Source: Tetmemena sp. SeJ-2015
Taxonomy: Eukaryota > Ciliophora > Spirotrichea > Sporadotrichida > Oxytrichidae
Length of the DNA stretch: 64,000 nucleotides
NCBI GenBank assembly: GCA_027382625.1
Contig: JAJKFJ010021618.1
Location: 1-64,000 of the forward strand
Direction of reading: 5' to 3'
Part shown: one piece after another, positions 21,141 to 32,600 of the stretch
Position numbering within the stretch: position 1 is the first letter of the stretch
Layout of the letters: every line of letters begins with the position of its first letter
Translations under genes and position numbers: made by a program
The notes under the pieces: generated by a model
Databases searched by the model: none
What the model saw: only the letters and a program-made list of their open reading frames with translations
Told to the model about the DNA's origin: nothing

Positions 21141-22449
21141 ATGTTAGGTACTTGTAAATTTACTCTTCTTAAATAAATCTGATATAATGCTCGTTATATC
21201 CTCTCCATGGTAACCGACTTCAGTATATCGAGTTGCTTCCACACTAATGAAGGGAGCGTTGTATATCTTTGCAATTCTTCTGAAAATCTCAACAATAAAT
21301 TAAATACTCAGTTTTACCAGATCCCGATCTGCCATGTATCAAAATATTTGAGGGTCTCATCGAGTCCCTAATTTCCCCCTCTACTTATCTCATTCGGAAT
21401 CTATAGTTAAGTTAAGTAGAGCTAGTGAGCTAACTTATTTCTGATTGCTTGAGCGACTATCCTCTTTGCTTTGGTTTGGGAAACTATGTACTTGTCAAGT
21501 GCCTTAACGAGTTAGGAGGGTGTTTCCATTTGACTCAGCTCAGACTGCACTTCCTTCAGAATGTGAGTTATGTCATCTTTACTAAGTTTGGGGAGAGCGT
21601 AGTAGTCTATAAAATGTTACTGATAGTGATGCATTACCAACTATTCTTGATTGCATTCCCTGATCGCCACTTTCGTCTAATCCTCCAGGGCCTGGATTGT
21701 TTTCAGCACTACCACCGTTTGCTTTCTTATCATAGATATAAATTAAAATCAGGCCCTTGAGAAGGATTTTAACCAGAAAAATAGTAAGAGTTATCAAATT
21801 ATTATATTATAAAAACAAAATTAAAGGAGGGCAAGTTTCTCCTATTTGTAAAGCAAAGAGATATCTAAGCGAAAGGAACTTCTTCTATCAAAAGTAAGAT
21901 ATGGTAATTAGAGCAAGCTGCTACCTTGGTTTATGGTAGCGTAAATTATAAAGTTGTGACCAGACTTTTCATTTAATTAAATCTCTAATTAACTTGCTCT
22001 CAGCGGTTTTGAGAATAAATATTAGCGGATATATAAAAACTCTCAGTAGCTTTATGTATCACGCCTATAAATTAATCAAGTAAAATTAAGTGCGATAGAT
22101 TCGTAGCTTTGATCCAATTTAAATACTAAAATCTCTTTAAGACTAAAAGCTTTTAAAAAGAGTTATCTAACTTGATACTAGTCTCTTCCTCAGTTTTGAT
22201 TATTTTCATTTGCTAGAATGGATTTGCTTTACTGATTTTAGACTATTTTGGTTGCGCTATTTAGTTTAAGTCACTATCAACACTTTTTTAAGAGTTATTG
22301 TTATCTTCAGCTCTTTTAGGTAGTGCGTTAGAAAAATGACTAATTGACTGATAATTTAGACTCTTAGAAACAGCAGATCTATTTATTTCTAATCTAAGAG
22401 CCCTGGTAAATTTACGCATTAAACAAACTCTGTTACTTATGGTTTTCAT
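21130..22449 (-). CDS. hslU: HslU (ClpY) AAA+ protease ATPase, N-terminal half, inverted
   Basis: N-terminal half of a mitochondrial HslU, the ATPase that unfolds proteins for the HslV peptidase. Seen: the start at 22449 gives [20 protein letters not shown], basic and Ser-rich without acidic residues, a typical mitochondrial presequence. The HslU core is on this strand: [40 protein letters not shown], the Walker A loop [15 protein letters not shown] and [19 protein letters not shown]. It then stops being HslU at [11 protein letters not shown] 34-nt intron and a 19-bp IES are removed. The leader-to-core region (about 21800-22200) contains at least one unresolved insert. The continuation is on the opposite strand from 22511. 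The shared 11-bp pointer lies at 21130-21140 (inverted) and 22511-22521. Confidence 0.88.
21288..21306 (-). other. IES, 19 bp, pointer TGAG
   Basis: TGAG (minus strand) at 21310-21307 and 21291-21288. Removal joins the Walker A end GSGKTE to [13 protein letters not shown] and deletes an in-frame TGA. Confidence 0.8.
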
Positions 22450-22510
22450 TTAATTTATAATCCCCAAATTATTATTTAAAATATTCCTCCTCATTTTAAA
22501 AAAAAATATA

Positions 22511-22521
22511 TTTAGCCCATT
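22511..22521 (+). repeat. Scrambling pointer TTTAGCCCATT, direct copy
   Basis: Partner of the inverted copy at 21130-21140. Joining here yields an intron GTACCTAACATTTTAG followed either directly by CCCATTC or extended to CCCATTCAG; both keep the HslU frame. Confidence 0.85.
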
Positions 22522-23850
22522 CAGAGATTCAGAACAAGGACGGCCAAGAGATCTTAAAGCACTCATCCACAGTAAGTTATTGAATTATAGTGACTGATTG
22601 ATTTAGTTGGCTGGCCTGATAGAATATCACATCTTGAAACTCATTCTAGGATACGATGCAAAGGATGAAAAGAAACTTAATGCAAAGTCAGAGCAATACA
22701 AAAAAGGAGAACTTGAAAATTACCAGTGCTTCATATATGTGCCAGGGGATAAGTACAACTCAAAAGCCACTGAGGTTGCTCAATCTCAATTCACATTTAT
22801 CAAAGTCAAGGAGCTTAGAAAATACATGTTCATTTTGTATGTACGAGATATATGCAGAGGAGCTGCTTCAATATGTTGATGTTGAAGCCTATGTCAAATC
22901 AGAGATAGAATAAAAGGGAATAGTTTTCATAGATGAGTTAGACAAACTATTCACAGAAATTATTTAAAAATCAGAAATTCCTTTATAAGAATAACTTATT
23001 TATTAGGAAATAAATTTTTTTTTCTCTTGCTTCATTTGATAATTGTAATTCAAGATCCAAGTCATAAAAATTATAAACTGGCTATATTTCTTGGACATAT
23101 TACCATCATAGATTAAACTTTACTTTATTTATGGATTAAAAGAAGAATTATTTGTTAAATCCTTATTTAAAATTAGTGGATAGTAAAAGCTCCTGAAAGT
23201 AGTTAAACTACCAAAGCAAGTGATGAAGGAGTTTAATATGACTTGCTACCTATCCTAGACGGAACAACTGTCACCGTTAATGCAAGTAAGTTAACATTGT
23301 GATATTAAGACTAATTATTAGAACATAAGGTGAGCACAAGGAACATTTTGTTTGTTGGTGCAGGAGCATTTGAAAAAGTGAAGCCTACAGATCTGGCAAT
23401 TGAACTTTAAGGACGTCTGCCTATCAAAGCTTCTATGGATTCTCTCACAAAGGATGACTTCGTCAAAATTTTGAAAGAAACTGAGCACAACTTACTACTC
23501 TAATCCATTGAACTTCTTAAGATAGAGAAAGTGAATGTTGCATTTTATCAAATCACCCTTTTTATTTTCAGAAGATTCTATTGAAGCAATGGCTCAAGTT
23601 GCAGTAGAACTTAACCACGAAGACAACATTGGGGCGAGAAGATTAAGAACAGTGGTAGATTCAGTGTTAGAGGAGTTGAACTTTGAAGCACCTGATTTTG
23701 AAATTAAAGATGCTAAGTAAGTTCCTTCACTTATAAATATGCAAATGGTTTAAATACTCTTTGATATCAAAATTAATCATAATTTAATTCAAGTTTGGGA
23801 AAAGTAGCCTCAACTTTACTTATTCAAATGTCAGAGCAAGCAAGGTTTGT
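22511..23850 (+). CDS. hslU: HslU (ClpY) AAA+ protease ATPase, C-terminal half
   Basis: Continues HslU from the inverted pointer. Seen in order: IQNKDGQEILKHSST, AGLIEYHILKLILGYDAKDE, a variable I-domain, then Walker B GIVFIDELDK, ASDEGVQYDLLPILDGTTV, the sensor strand NILFVGAGAF, the arginine-finger motif ELQGRLPIKASMDSLTKDDF and the sensor-2 region NIGARRLRTVVDSVLEELNF. Three IESs (19, 203 and 22 bp) and GT-AG introns of 35 and 36 nt are removed. With the minus-strand half the protein covers the full HslU length. The end is uncertain: the open frame runs to TGA at about 23848-23850, overlapping the SPT5 start at 23828. HslV is not in the window. Mitochondrial HslU is known in several protists. 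Confidence 0.88.
22823..22841 (+). other. IES, 19 bp, pointer TAC
   Basis: TAC at 22823-22825 and 22842-22844. Removal joins VKELRKY to EIYAEELLQYVDVEA and repairs the frame. Confidence 0.75.
22960..23162 (+). other. IES, 203 bp, pointer TTATTTAAAA
   Basis: The 10-bp repeat TTATTTAAAA at 22960-22969 and 23163-23172. Excision joins DKLFTEIIQ to NQWIVKAPESSQTTKAS, linking Walker B to the next HslU block. Confidence 0.88.
23542..23563 (+). other. IES, 22 bp, pointer ATTTT
   Basis: ATTTT at 23542-23546 and 23564-23568. Removal gives EKVNVAF-SEDSIEAMAQVA in frame. Confidence 0.8.
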
Positions 23851-26800
23851 GAAAATAAAGCAAGAGAACACTGAATAGCTCTCACAAGTTAAGGTAAAGT
23901 GAGTTTGAGTTATAAATTACAGAGAGAAGCTAATATTAATTTTATACTGGTGAGGAAGAAGAGTTGAACCAGGCAGTAAGAAGTCGCAAGTACTCCTCTA
24001 TTTCTCAAAATAAGGAAAAAGGCCGAACTCTTAAGAAGATAAAAATGAGCAACTATCTGAACGACGACGATTCAGACTCTCATCAACAAGAGACCAATCC
24101 TCTTACTGATGTTCAACCTCAACTTGAAGCAGGCAAGGATAGGACATCTATCAAGAAAGAACCTCAAATAAAGCATTAATCAGAAGAGTTTTCTAAACAC
24201 AAGAGCACTAAAGTCGAAAGAGAAGTTAAGCAAGAGCAATTCCACTAAGCTGCTGACTAAGACAGCTCTGATGGAAAAGAGCAGCACAAAATGAGAGCTG
24301 CTAGAGATCATCACAAAACCAAGAGTATTTTATTCATAATATCTTAATCACTTGTAGAAGGACTGGTCGAAAATAAAAAGAGAGATGCGAAGCTTAAAGC
24401 TAAAACTTAGCAGCTGAGGAACAAGAAAGCAAGAAAGTTCTTTGAAGATGAAGCTGAAGAAGGAGATGAGTCTGAGGAAGATACCGCAAAAAATAAGAAA
24501 GCCAAAGGTATTCTATCAATTTGCATTGAAGTTTATAGAAAGCGAGTATTATACTGAGGAGCAGCTAAAGGTCAGAACTCAACGCCTTGACAGAAACTTT
24601 CTGGATAAAATGCAAGAGAGATTTGAAAAAGTAGCTGAAGAAGGACAAGATCTAGACGAGGATGATGATGATGAGGATGAATATGGGTACGAAGATTTTG
24701 ACGACGACCAAGAAAAATGGGTATATTTTTATATGTGTTTAATTGAATAAGAATCTCATTAAGTTGTGAGGAAAGAGCAGACTCTAGACTTTTTGAAAAC
24801 CTATTAAGCTCAATATGAAAAGCTTGCCCTTCAAGCTAACTCAAATTAGAATAAATTTTCAAAGAGTGGAAAATTGCTTTCAGTTGCCCAAGAAAGCTCA
24901 AGGACTAGATAAGTCTCAGCTTCAAATTATGTAATTTATAATAAATTAAGGTAAAGTCTGCACTAAAGAAGATGTGAGTATGAAAGAGGAAGATATAAAG
25001 ATGGCTGAAGAGGCTGAAAAAGCTTTAAGAGAAAAGCAAACTCAAGAAGAGGTAGAGCAACAAGGCACTCTTCCATCTATTATGGATTCAAAGCTTTGGC
25101 GCATTCCTTGCAAGACTGGCATGGAGCGTCTCCTTGTTGGCCAGCTTTTGCGAAAGGCTTTAGACTTTCTTAACAACGAGAAGCCATTCATGATACTGAC
25201 GATTTTCAATTGCGACAAGACTCCAGGATGCATCTACATAGAGGCTTACAACATGTCTCATGTGCTTGAGCATCATTTAAGGAATGATAGGAATTTATCA
25301 GAGACCCAAGAAACATACAGATGATTCCCTACAAAGAGATGACTCAACTACTTAAAGTATGTTCTGAGATTCATGTCTTTTAATTTCATGGAACCTCACT
25401 TTAAGCACACTAGTGGGTTAGAATTAAGAGTGGACCATACTAGGGTGATCTCGGCTTCGTCGAGCAAATTCAAGGAGATTAAAAAGCTTTGGTTAGGTTG
25501 ATACCTAGAATATTCGAGCTCAAGAATTCTATAACTGGAGAGAAGAGTTTGGAACTCCTACATCGACCCCAGCAGCTGAAGCAATTCGACATTTCCAGTG
25601 CTTAGCAAAAGTATTTCAATCCTCAACTTGTCAAAAATGAATGCAGCAGTCTTCGATATGAACCTCTTTAGAAGAATTTCTATCAGTGGAAGGAACAGCT
25701 TTTCAGGAACGGCTTCTTGTACTATTACTTCAAAATTAGCAAGCTTAAGATAGAAAAAGTAGAGCCTCGACTTGCTGAGATCAAGAGGTTCCAAAGAAAC
25801 TCTGGTCCTCAGAGATTAGGAGAAGACTCCTTATCAAATCACTCTAATTATTTAAGTATCAAAAGGAGGTGAAAGAGGAGGGCAAGGAATGAAAGATTGT
25901 TTCCTTGGAGAAATCCTATCCGACGAAGATGAATGGGACAGACTCGAAGACTCAACTATTATGACCACTATCAAACACGAAGGTCTTCATTGCTTTGATC
26001 AAGGAGATAAAGTTGAGATTACCAATCGGAACTATTTAGGCTTGAAAGGAGTGATCATCTCAATTGAACCTGATGACTTTGGTAAGTTATTATCTGAATA
26101 TAGTCTTTTTTAGCATTAATTACTTTGTCTAATCGAAATTCATAGTGATGATAAAAACTCTGGATAAGGTTCCCTTTGAAATGAAAGTAAAGCAAACTGA
26201 CATTGTGAAGTTTTTTGAGGTTGGAGAATCAGTGCGCGTCATTTCTGGGACTCACTCAGGAGAGTCTGGCATCATAACTTAAATTGAGGGAAAGCATGCT
26301 GTGTTGATGATGGAAAGCGGAACTTCTCAATTAGGAGCTAGTGGAGTGATTGCAGAGAACCTCAAAATTCTGTTGAGCAACCTCAAAGCAAAGTCAGAGG
26401 ACATGGAGCATGTAAAGCTCAAAGACTATATTCAGAAAAGTGTCATTGAAAACAAATTCCAAGCTGGTTAGATGGTTCTATTCAAAGGACCTTCTCAAAC
26501 TCAAAGTTCACATAATTATTGCTATTTTATTAAGTGGACACACACTTGGATATGTTATTCAAGTAAATCCAGACTTTCTGAAAATAGTCACGAGCCAAAA
26601 TGAGATTCTTCATGTCAAGCAAGCTGCCATCACCAAAAAGGTTTTCCCTAAGAGAAATTAATTTGCTCTCGACAAGAACAACAACACAATTGCAGCCAGA
26701 AGCATTGTGCGCATCCTTGATCCCTCCATTCACTTCAGAGTAAGTTTTTTGCTTTTAAAATGTTTGCAGGGAATGTGCTGCGAGGTTAAAAGTTTCTACA

Positions 26801-27401
26801 AGGATGTTTTGTTTGTGTATATGAAGGGTCAAGCTCTGCAAAAGACTAACGGCATGATTGCAGTGAGAGTGAAAGATGTTGTTCTTGCAGGTCAGGAATT
26901 TGTGAAGTAAGTTCAAGCCGAAAATCACAAAGGCTTCATCATGGGTCAGCAAGACAGAAAGTTCTTAGACAAGAAGATGATCAGGCAGTATGTTATTATC
27001 TCAACTGGCGAACACAAAGGACTCAAAGCAAGAGTTCTTTTCGCAGATGACCTTATCGTCAAACTTGAAGTGCTAGCCAAGGATTTAAGAATTTCCTTAC
27101 CTCGACAGTCAGTCATTGAGCTAAGGGACCCTACAAAGCCAATGGGAGATATCGAAATGGGAGTTGATCCATTGTCTTTTGATGATGCTCAGAAGAGGGA
27201 CATGGGACAGGAAGATGAAGAGATGGATCCAAGATACCAACTTGCTCAGAGATAAAACTTTGCTGCTCAACTTGTCTTTTTAATTTGACAAGTATGATTG
27301 CTTTGCTAAAGGAGGAGAGACTCCTCGCAACGACGATCTATTATACTTAATTTAATGATTGGGGAGATGATGAGCTTCCCATCAGAGACACTTAAGTTTG
27401 A
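23828..27401 (+). CDS. SPT5: Transcription elongation factor SPT5
   Basis: DSIF subunit that clamps RNA polymerase II during elongation (with SPT4). Seen: the start at 23828 (MSEQARFVKIKQENTEQ) gives an acidic/basic N-terminus ending EDDDDEDEYGYEDFDDD. The NGN domain follows (DSKLWRIPCKTGMERLLVG, GCIYIEAYNMSHVLEHHL), then WVRIKSGPYQGDLGFVEQI (first KOW), QLKQFDISS, and further KOW motifs (DQGDKVEITNRNYLGLKGVI; GESVRVISGTHSGESGII; GMCCEVKSFYKDVLFVY; VIISTGEHKGLKARVLF). It ends with a short GGETPRNDDWGDDELPI tail, much less repetitive than the usual C-terminal repeats, before TGA at 27399-27401. Intron examples: 64 nt near 26083-26146 and 30 nt at 26741-26770. Three IESs (28, 43, 22 bp) are resolved; others in 23900-24980 likely remain. 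The order of domains is normal, so this gene is not scrambled. Confidence 0.92.
26504..26531 (+). other. IES, 28 bp, pointer AAGT
   Basis: AAGT at 26504-26507 and 26532-26535. Removal joins KGPSQTQS to GHTLGYVIQV in SPT5. Confidence 0.75.
27258..27300 (+). other. IES, 43 bp, pointer CTTTGCT
   Basis: The 7-bp repeat CTTTGCT at 27258-27264 and 27301-27307. Excision removes an in-frame TGA and joins QLAQRQNFA to KGGETPRND. Confidence 0.85.
27335..27356 (+). other. IES, 22 bp, pointer GAT
   Basis: GAT at 27335-27337 and 27357-27359. Removal joins TPRNDD to WGDDELPIRDTQV just before the SPT5 stop. Confidence 0.7.
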
Positions 27402-27531
27402 AGTGATCAATTGCCGCAACTGCTTCCATTTCTTTCAACAAGCTTTTGATTAATTAGATTTGATTTGCTAGAAATTTGATTTTGTAGATTATGAATAGAT
27501 TACTCACTCAATTGTTGTAATAAAAAACTAA

Positions 27532-28871
27532 TCAATTACTCTACCATAGGGTATGAAAATTTTTTTATGCAATTAAGCTAAAAAAAAATATTACTTTATT
27601 TATATATAAAGTAAAATTACTCATATAATTATTTTTACTTATTGCTATTAATTAAATAAAAAATATGAAGAGCGAATACTTTAGAAACTCTGTTATAAGA
27701 GATCTTTTCCTTATCAAATTCTATCTCAATTTCATCAAACTTCCCATTCTCTAGTTATCTTTTGATCTCTGGCTTCTCGAACTGGTTTATAAAAGTCTCT
27801 AAGTCGTAGATAAACTCAAAATAGCCAATTAAAATGTTATTTATATCCTATTGCTTTATGATTCTTTCCCTCCTCCCATCTGCAAATGGATTTGCCTTCT
27901 TTTATTACAAATTTAAACTCTAGCTTCTAAGAGTTCAACTCATCCAGCTTATACTACATATTCCACAAGTGTCCGTTATTCCATTTCATTTTCTAACTAT
28001 AAACAAAGATAAGATCAGACTAAACTCTAAGAGATAACTTTTAATAAAAAAAGACAAGTATAATTGTCCTTAAAATTTCTGAGATGGATTGAATCTTGAG
28101 TAAAATCTAATTATCCTATTATAAATCTAATTATTGAGACCTTGCTCAAAGATCTGTTTTGAGATTTATTTGCTTTTCAAATATGAATATATTGCAAGAT
28201 AACATTCATAAGCTGTTACAACTTACGCATGGTCGCCATTCCAATTTCCTAATCGATTCACAGAACCAATGTGATAAACTTCTTATCCAAACTAAAGAAT
28301 TGTCAGAGCCAAAGGGAAGTCTTACATTAGTCACATAATGAACTCTAAATTCCACAATTTAAGGATCCAGTAGCTTTCCATATTTTCTTGATTTAAGAAA
28401 AAATAAATAGGTAAGCATGATGGATTGTTTTTTGCAAGACTAAGTGCTTCATCAAAAATTCTTTATTTATCAGCTTTAAATAGTGGAAAGTTTGACAGGT
28501 CTTTGTAAGTCATAGCTTTAATTTTTTTCTCTTATCTTGACAAGATTTCTCTCATCCTTTCATCAAGAGACTAAAATTGTAGTTAGATAAATGAAATATT
28601 TTAAAGAACTTTCACTCTTTTATTTGAAGATAAAATTAATTCTCTCCTTTTACATATTGTTTTTTTGTTTATTTAAAGTATTTCAGCTTCGCAATATAAT
28701 ATGTAACTTCTTAACTTACCTAATGAGAACTATAAACCTCTTTTTATGATCTATTTTATCCTTGAGTACCTTCTTTACCATTTTTGTGCTACGAGTTTTA
28801 TCTTTGAGTATTCCTTTCAATATCTTCCCTTGTTTGTTGTTGATTTATAGGTGGTGTTTGCTGCTATCCAT
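27532..28871 (-). CDS. CBM20 starch/glycan-binding protein
   Basis: Seen: the start at 28871 (MDSSKHHLQINNK) leads to a basic region, then MTYKDLSNFPLFKADKQRIF. A typical CBM20 fold follows: VEFRVHYVTN, FGQEVYHIGSVNRLGNWN, then NNGHLWNMQYKLDEL and [20 protein letters not shown], with the conserved Trp residues in place. The family binds alpha-glucan (glycogen or starch). Downstream comes an acidic helical tail (YFEFIYDLETFINQFEKP) with no known domain, ending at or before TGA 27534-27532. A 34-nt intron joins the first two CBM blocks. A 22-bp gap with GG at both edges near 27830 may be another IES. No catalytic domain is visible, so it could be a targeting or regulatory subunit of glycogen metabolism. 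The product family is fairly sure; exact exons are not. Confidence 0.7.
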
Positions 28872-29633
28872 GGAATTGGTTGAATTATAGCTGAAAATTT
28901 AATAAAAAAGAGAATTAAATTAGATATTAAATTAAAATGGAATAAATCAGTGACAGTTGAAGTGTGTCCAATTTAAATAATAATTAGACCATTCGATTCA
29001 GCATCAAATTCTAAGAACTTTTTATCCTTGCAACTTTTGTGTGGGAGTGCTAAATACAGAGTTATAAGCGACACAAGTTTTAATGAGGATGACGATGATG
29101 ATGAAGAGGAGGCGTGATTCATATGTCGCTACTGAAAGTGCTACGAAGGTGATTAAAGAAGAAACTCATATTAATTTTTGATTCTCTATCGAACAAGCAG
29201 CAGATCAGGGGATGAATCTGTGATTTCAACTGACACGAAGTTGCAACTCTCCATTTATTATTTTAACCAATCACCGATTTTAATTAAAATTCCTACTATA
29301 CTAGAAGTAGTCCAGATTTTTGTTAGTGAGAGGTGCTACATTTGACTTGTTGGTATTACTGCTTGGTTGATTCTGGTTTTAATTTGAGGAGCCTAATTTG
29401 TAGGTCTGCAAATTATTTTCCATTACTTTATGTAATTATATTACAACTTTAATCCCTTTTATTTTAGATTGCTTATTCATGCATTATTATTGAGCAGTTT
29501 GTTTGCATAATAGGATTAAATTAAAGAATTGTATATATCTCTATTTTAATTTAATGGCAACCGTCGACAAGCAGAACCATTCTTTAAAGCACATATAGAT
29601 AATACCTATTTTAATTTATAGAACAATAACTTT
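28872..29633. other. Intergenic; short acidic open frame only
   Basis: Between divergent genes. A plus frame ending EDDDDDEEEA at TGA near 29128 is open upstream but has no start or motif; it could be a leftover exon or chance. No RNA gene seen. Confidence 0.4.
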
Positions 29634-32600
29634 ATGCTTGAAAATAAAAGTCAAAAGCTTAATGCGTACAATACAGAGCAGCCTCCTGAAGAAGCATCTA
29701 ACAACTCAGTAGTCAAAAACACACAGAGAAATTCAATATCCATTAACTTTAAAGAAAACCAGCTACCCAAAAACTACTCTAAACAGCAAACTGTTGAACT
29801 TGAGTTTATTATTATACAAACATATTAAATTATACAAACAATCATAAAAGCCAAATAAATCACTTAAATAAAGCAAGTAAGCATTTATAACTCAAACCAT
29901 AAGATATTTTAATAAGTTAAAGCAAATTCAATCTTGATTCAAAAATACAATATAATTTAGTCATTGTTAAAAAAAATGTCTATAAAATTTTATTTTAAAA
30001 TACTCCTGTTACTCTACAAAATTAATTTGTATTCTTACTTTAAATACATGCTTAGAATAATGAAAGATCTGCTTCTAAAGAAAATAGGAATGTTAAATAA
30101 GATAAATAGGAAAATACGAAAGAGTAAAACTCATCAGTTTCAGAGGTAAGAGCAGCTGGGGAGTTACAAGAAAATATTTAATAACAACAGATTCTTATCT
30201 CAAGAAATAACTACAAACAGAATGAGAGTATAACTGAACCGTATCCAGTTATAATAATTATAATATTATAAGCTTTATTAAGCATTATAAGACTTAAATA
30301 GGAGGAACAGCAAGAGTAGGAGGAACTGTGGCTGCTCCTTAATAGAATTTAATTCCTAAAAATGTTTTAATTAAAAAAATGAATAAAATTTATTAAAGAA
30401 ACCTTGCTCAATTTAAAGAGGCTTTCTGGAATTTCAAAAACCAGGCAGGCCTTTAAATTTACTCAGACTTCAATTATATATTTGTTGGCCAAGATAACTT
30501 TAGATTTCTAAGTTATCATCAAACAATTTAATATAAGAAAGACTATTTAGAGTACTAATAACTCAACACTTGTGTGATTATAGCGTGATCAGTACAAGAT
30601 TCGAATCTTGGCAGTTAAAGAAAATTCTAGATCTGTGTATTTTCATTAAAACTCGCTTATTTCTACTTTAATTCTTATTTAAACTTTGGTTTTAAATGAA
30701 GGATTGAAATTACAGAATGTTACGGTAACAAATTTTAACACAAAAGAAAAGCAACAGGCAGCTAATAATGTCGGAAATAGAACGATAGGGCACTATGTAG
30801 TATATTTTTTTGGTGGGAAAGACTCTAGGCTAAGGTACTTTCGGAAAAGTGAGAGTAGGAACGCACACCTTAACTGGAGAAAAAGTGGCTATAAAGATTC
30901 TAGAGAAGGACAAAATTCTTGACAAAGCAGACGTTGAGAGAGTAACTAGGGAGATTCATATTTTGAAGATAGTGCGACACCCTAATGTCATTCAGCTTTA
31001 TGAGATAATTGAAACTAACCGCTAGCTATTTCTTATAATGGAGTATGCTGATGGCGGTGAACTATTTGACTACATAGTTAAAAGAAAGAGGTTGCAGGAT
31101 AAGGAGGCTTGCAAATTTTATCAGCAATTACTAAGTGGTATTGAATATCTTCATAAGATAAAAGTCTGTCACAGAGATCTCAAACCTGAAAATTTACTCC
31201 TTGATGAAAATAAGAACATAAAAATCGTAGATAGTTTATATTCATTTAATGATATGGTTAAACTCTTGTTAGTAAGGACTCAATAAAATTTGGGTGTAAT
31301 AAATACTTTATATTTTATTTGGAATTGAATAAATAAATAAAGTTAATGAAGTTTAACAGAAATTGTATTTTTAGCTGACAAAAGCTATTAATTATCTATA
31401 AATTCGTTTGGATGTGCTGTTTATGATAATCAATTAATGCAACTATTTTTCAATTTAAAAATAATTGATAGTTTTTCAAATTCATTTTTGTCTATTTGAC
31501 TTTAAAATAAAATACTGTAGATTTTGGGTTGAGCAACACATATAAGATCGGGGAGACTCTGAAAACAGCATGTGGTAGTCCTTGCTATGCAGCCCCAGAA
31601 ATGATAGCTGGCAAGAAGTATCATGGCTTAAATGCAGATATATGGAGCTCAGGAGTTATTCTCTATGCGATGGCTTGTGGCTATCTACCCTTTGAAGATC
31701 CTAATACTAATAAACTTTATAAAAAGATTTTGAACTGCGACTATTTGATCCCAGGATTTATTTCCTCAGGCTGCAAGGATCTAATTAAGAAAATCTTAAA
31801 CACAGATCCCAATCAGAGATTGAAAATTTCCGATATAAGGATTCATGAATGGTATTCAATGATCTCCTCAGTCGAGATGGAGGGTATTATCGTAGGATAG
31901 GATCCAATTCCAATCATTGACGATGCTAAATAACCAATAGAAGAGGGGCAGTTTAGTTTAGATGATATTGAAATGACAGAGACATACATTAAGAATAACA
32001 AGCATAACCCAATTACTGCCACTTACTATTTAATCATGAAGAAACTGGAAAGAGAGACCGGCAAAAATCTCGTGTTCGAAAGAGTCACTAAAGAAAAGAG
32101 AAGCTACAATAGTACTGGAAATCTAGGCCAAGTCAATAAGAATCCACTTCAATAGACAACCACCTATTTTAGAGGCAATAGTCAGCAAATCACCAACATA
32201 GCTAAGAACTCAATCCTAAATCAGACTATGATGGATGGCTTCAAAATAATTGGCCATAATAAAGCTGACAAAAATAAGACTGGAAGGGATAACAGCTTCA
32301 ACGTTGCGAACAGTGAATTCTTCAGGAATCTTAACCCAGTAACTAAACAGTACTTTTATTTATCTGAAGCAAATAGAAAATGCTTATGTCAACAGAGGTG
32401 AGTCAATTACCTCATAGAATGAAGATGAGAAGAAAAGATCTATTACACAAGACAAGTATCAAAAGTTCCGCGACACTGTTGACGTTGCTAAGTGGATATA
32501 GGCAGGATACAATAAAGGCTAATCTGCAATGAATACAACTACAACTAACATTGGCTAGACAGATTCATCATTTATGGAGCATAGACTGAACAGAAATGGC

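Noticed and set aside
30560..30625. tRNA-like T-arm: CAAGATTCGAATCTTG near 30593
   Set aside because: The hairpin is a simple palindrome with a 6-nt loop, and no acceptor, D or anticodon stem pairs upstream at tRNA distances.
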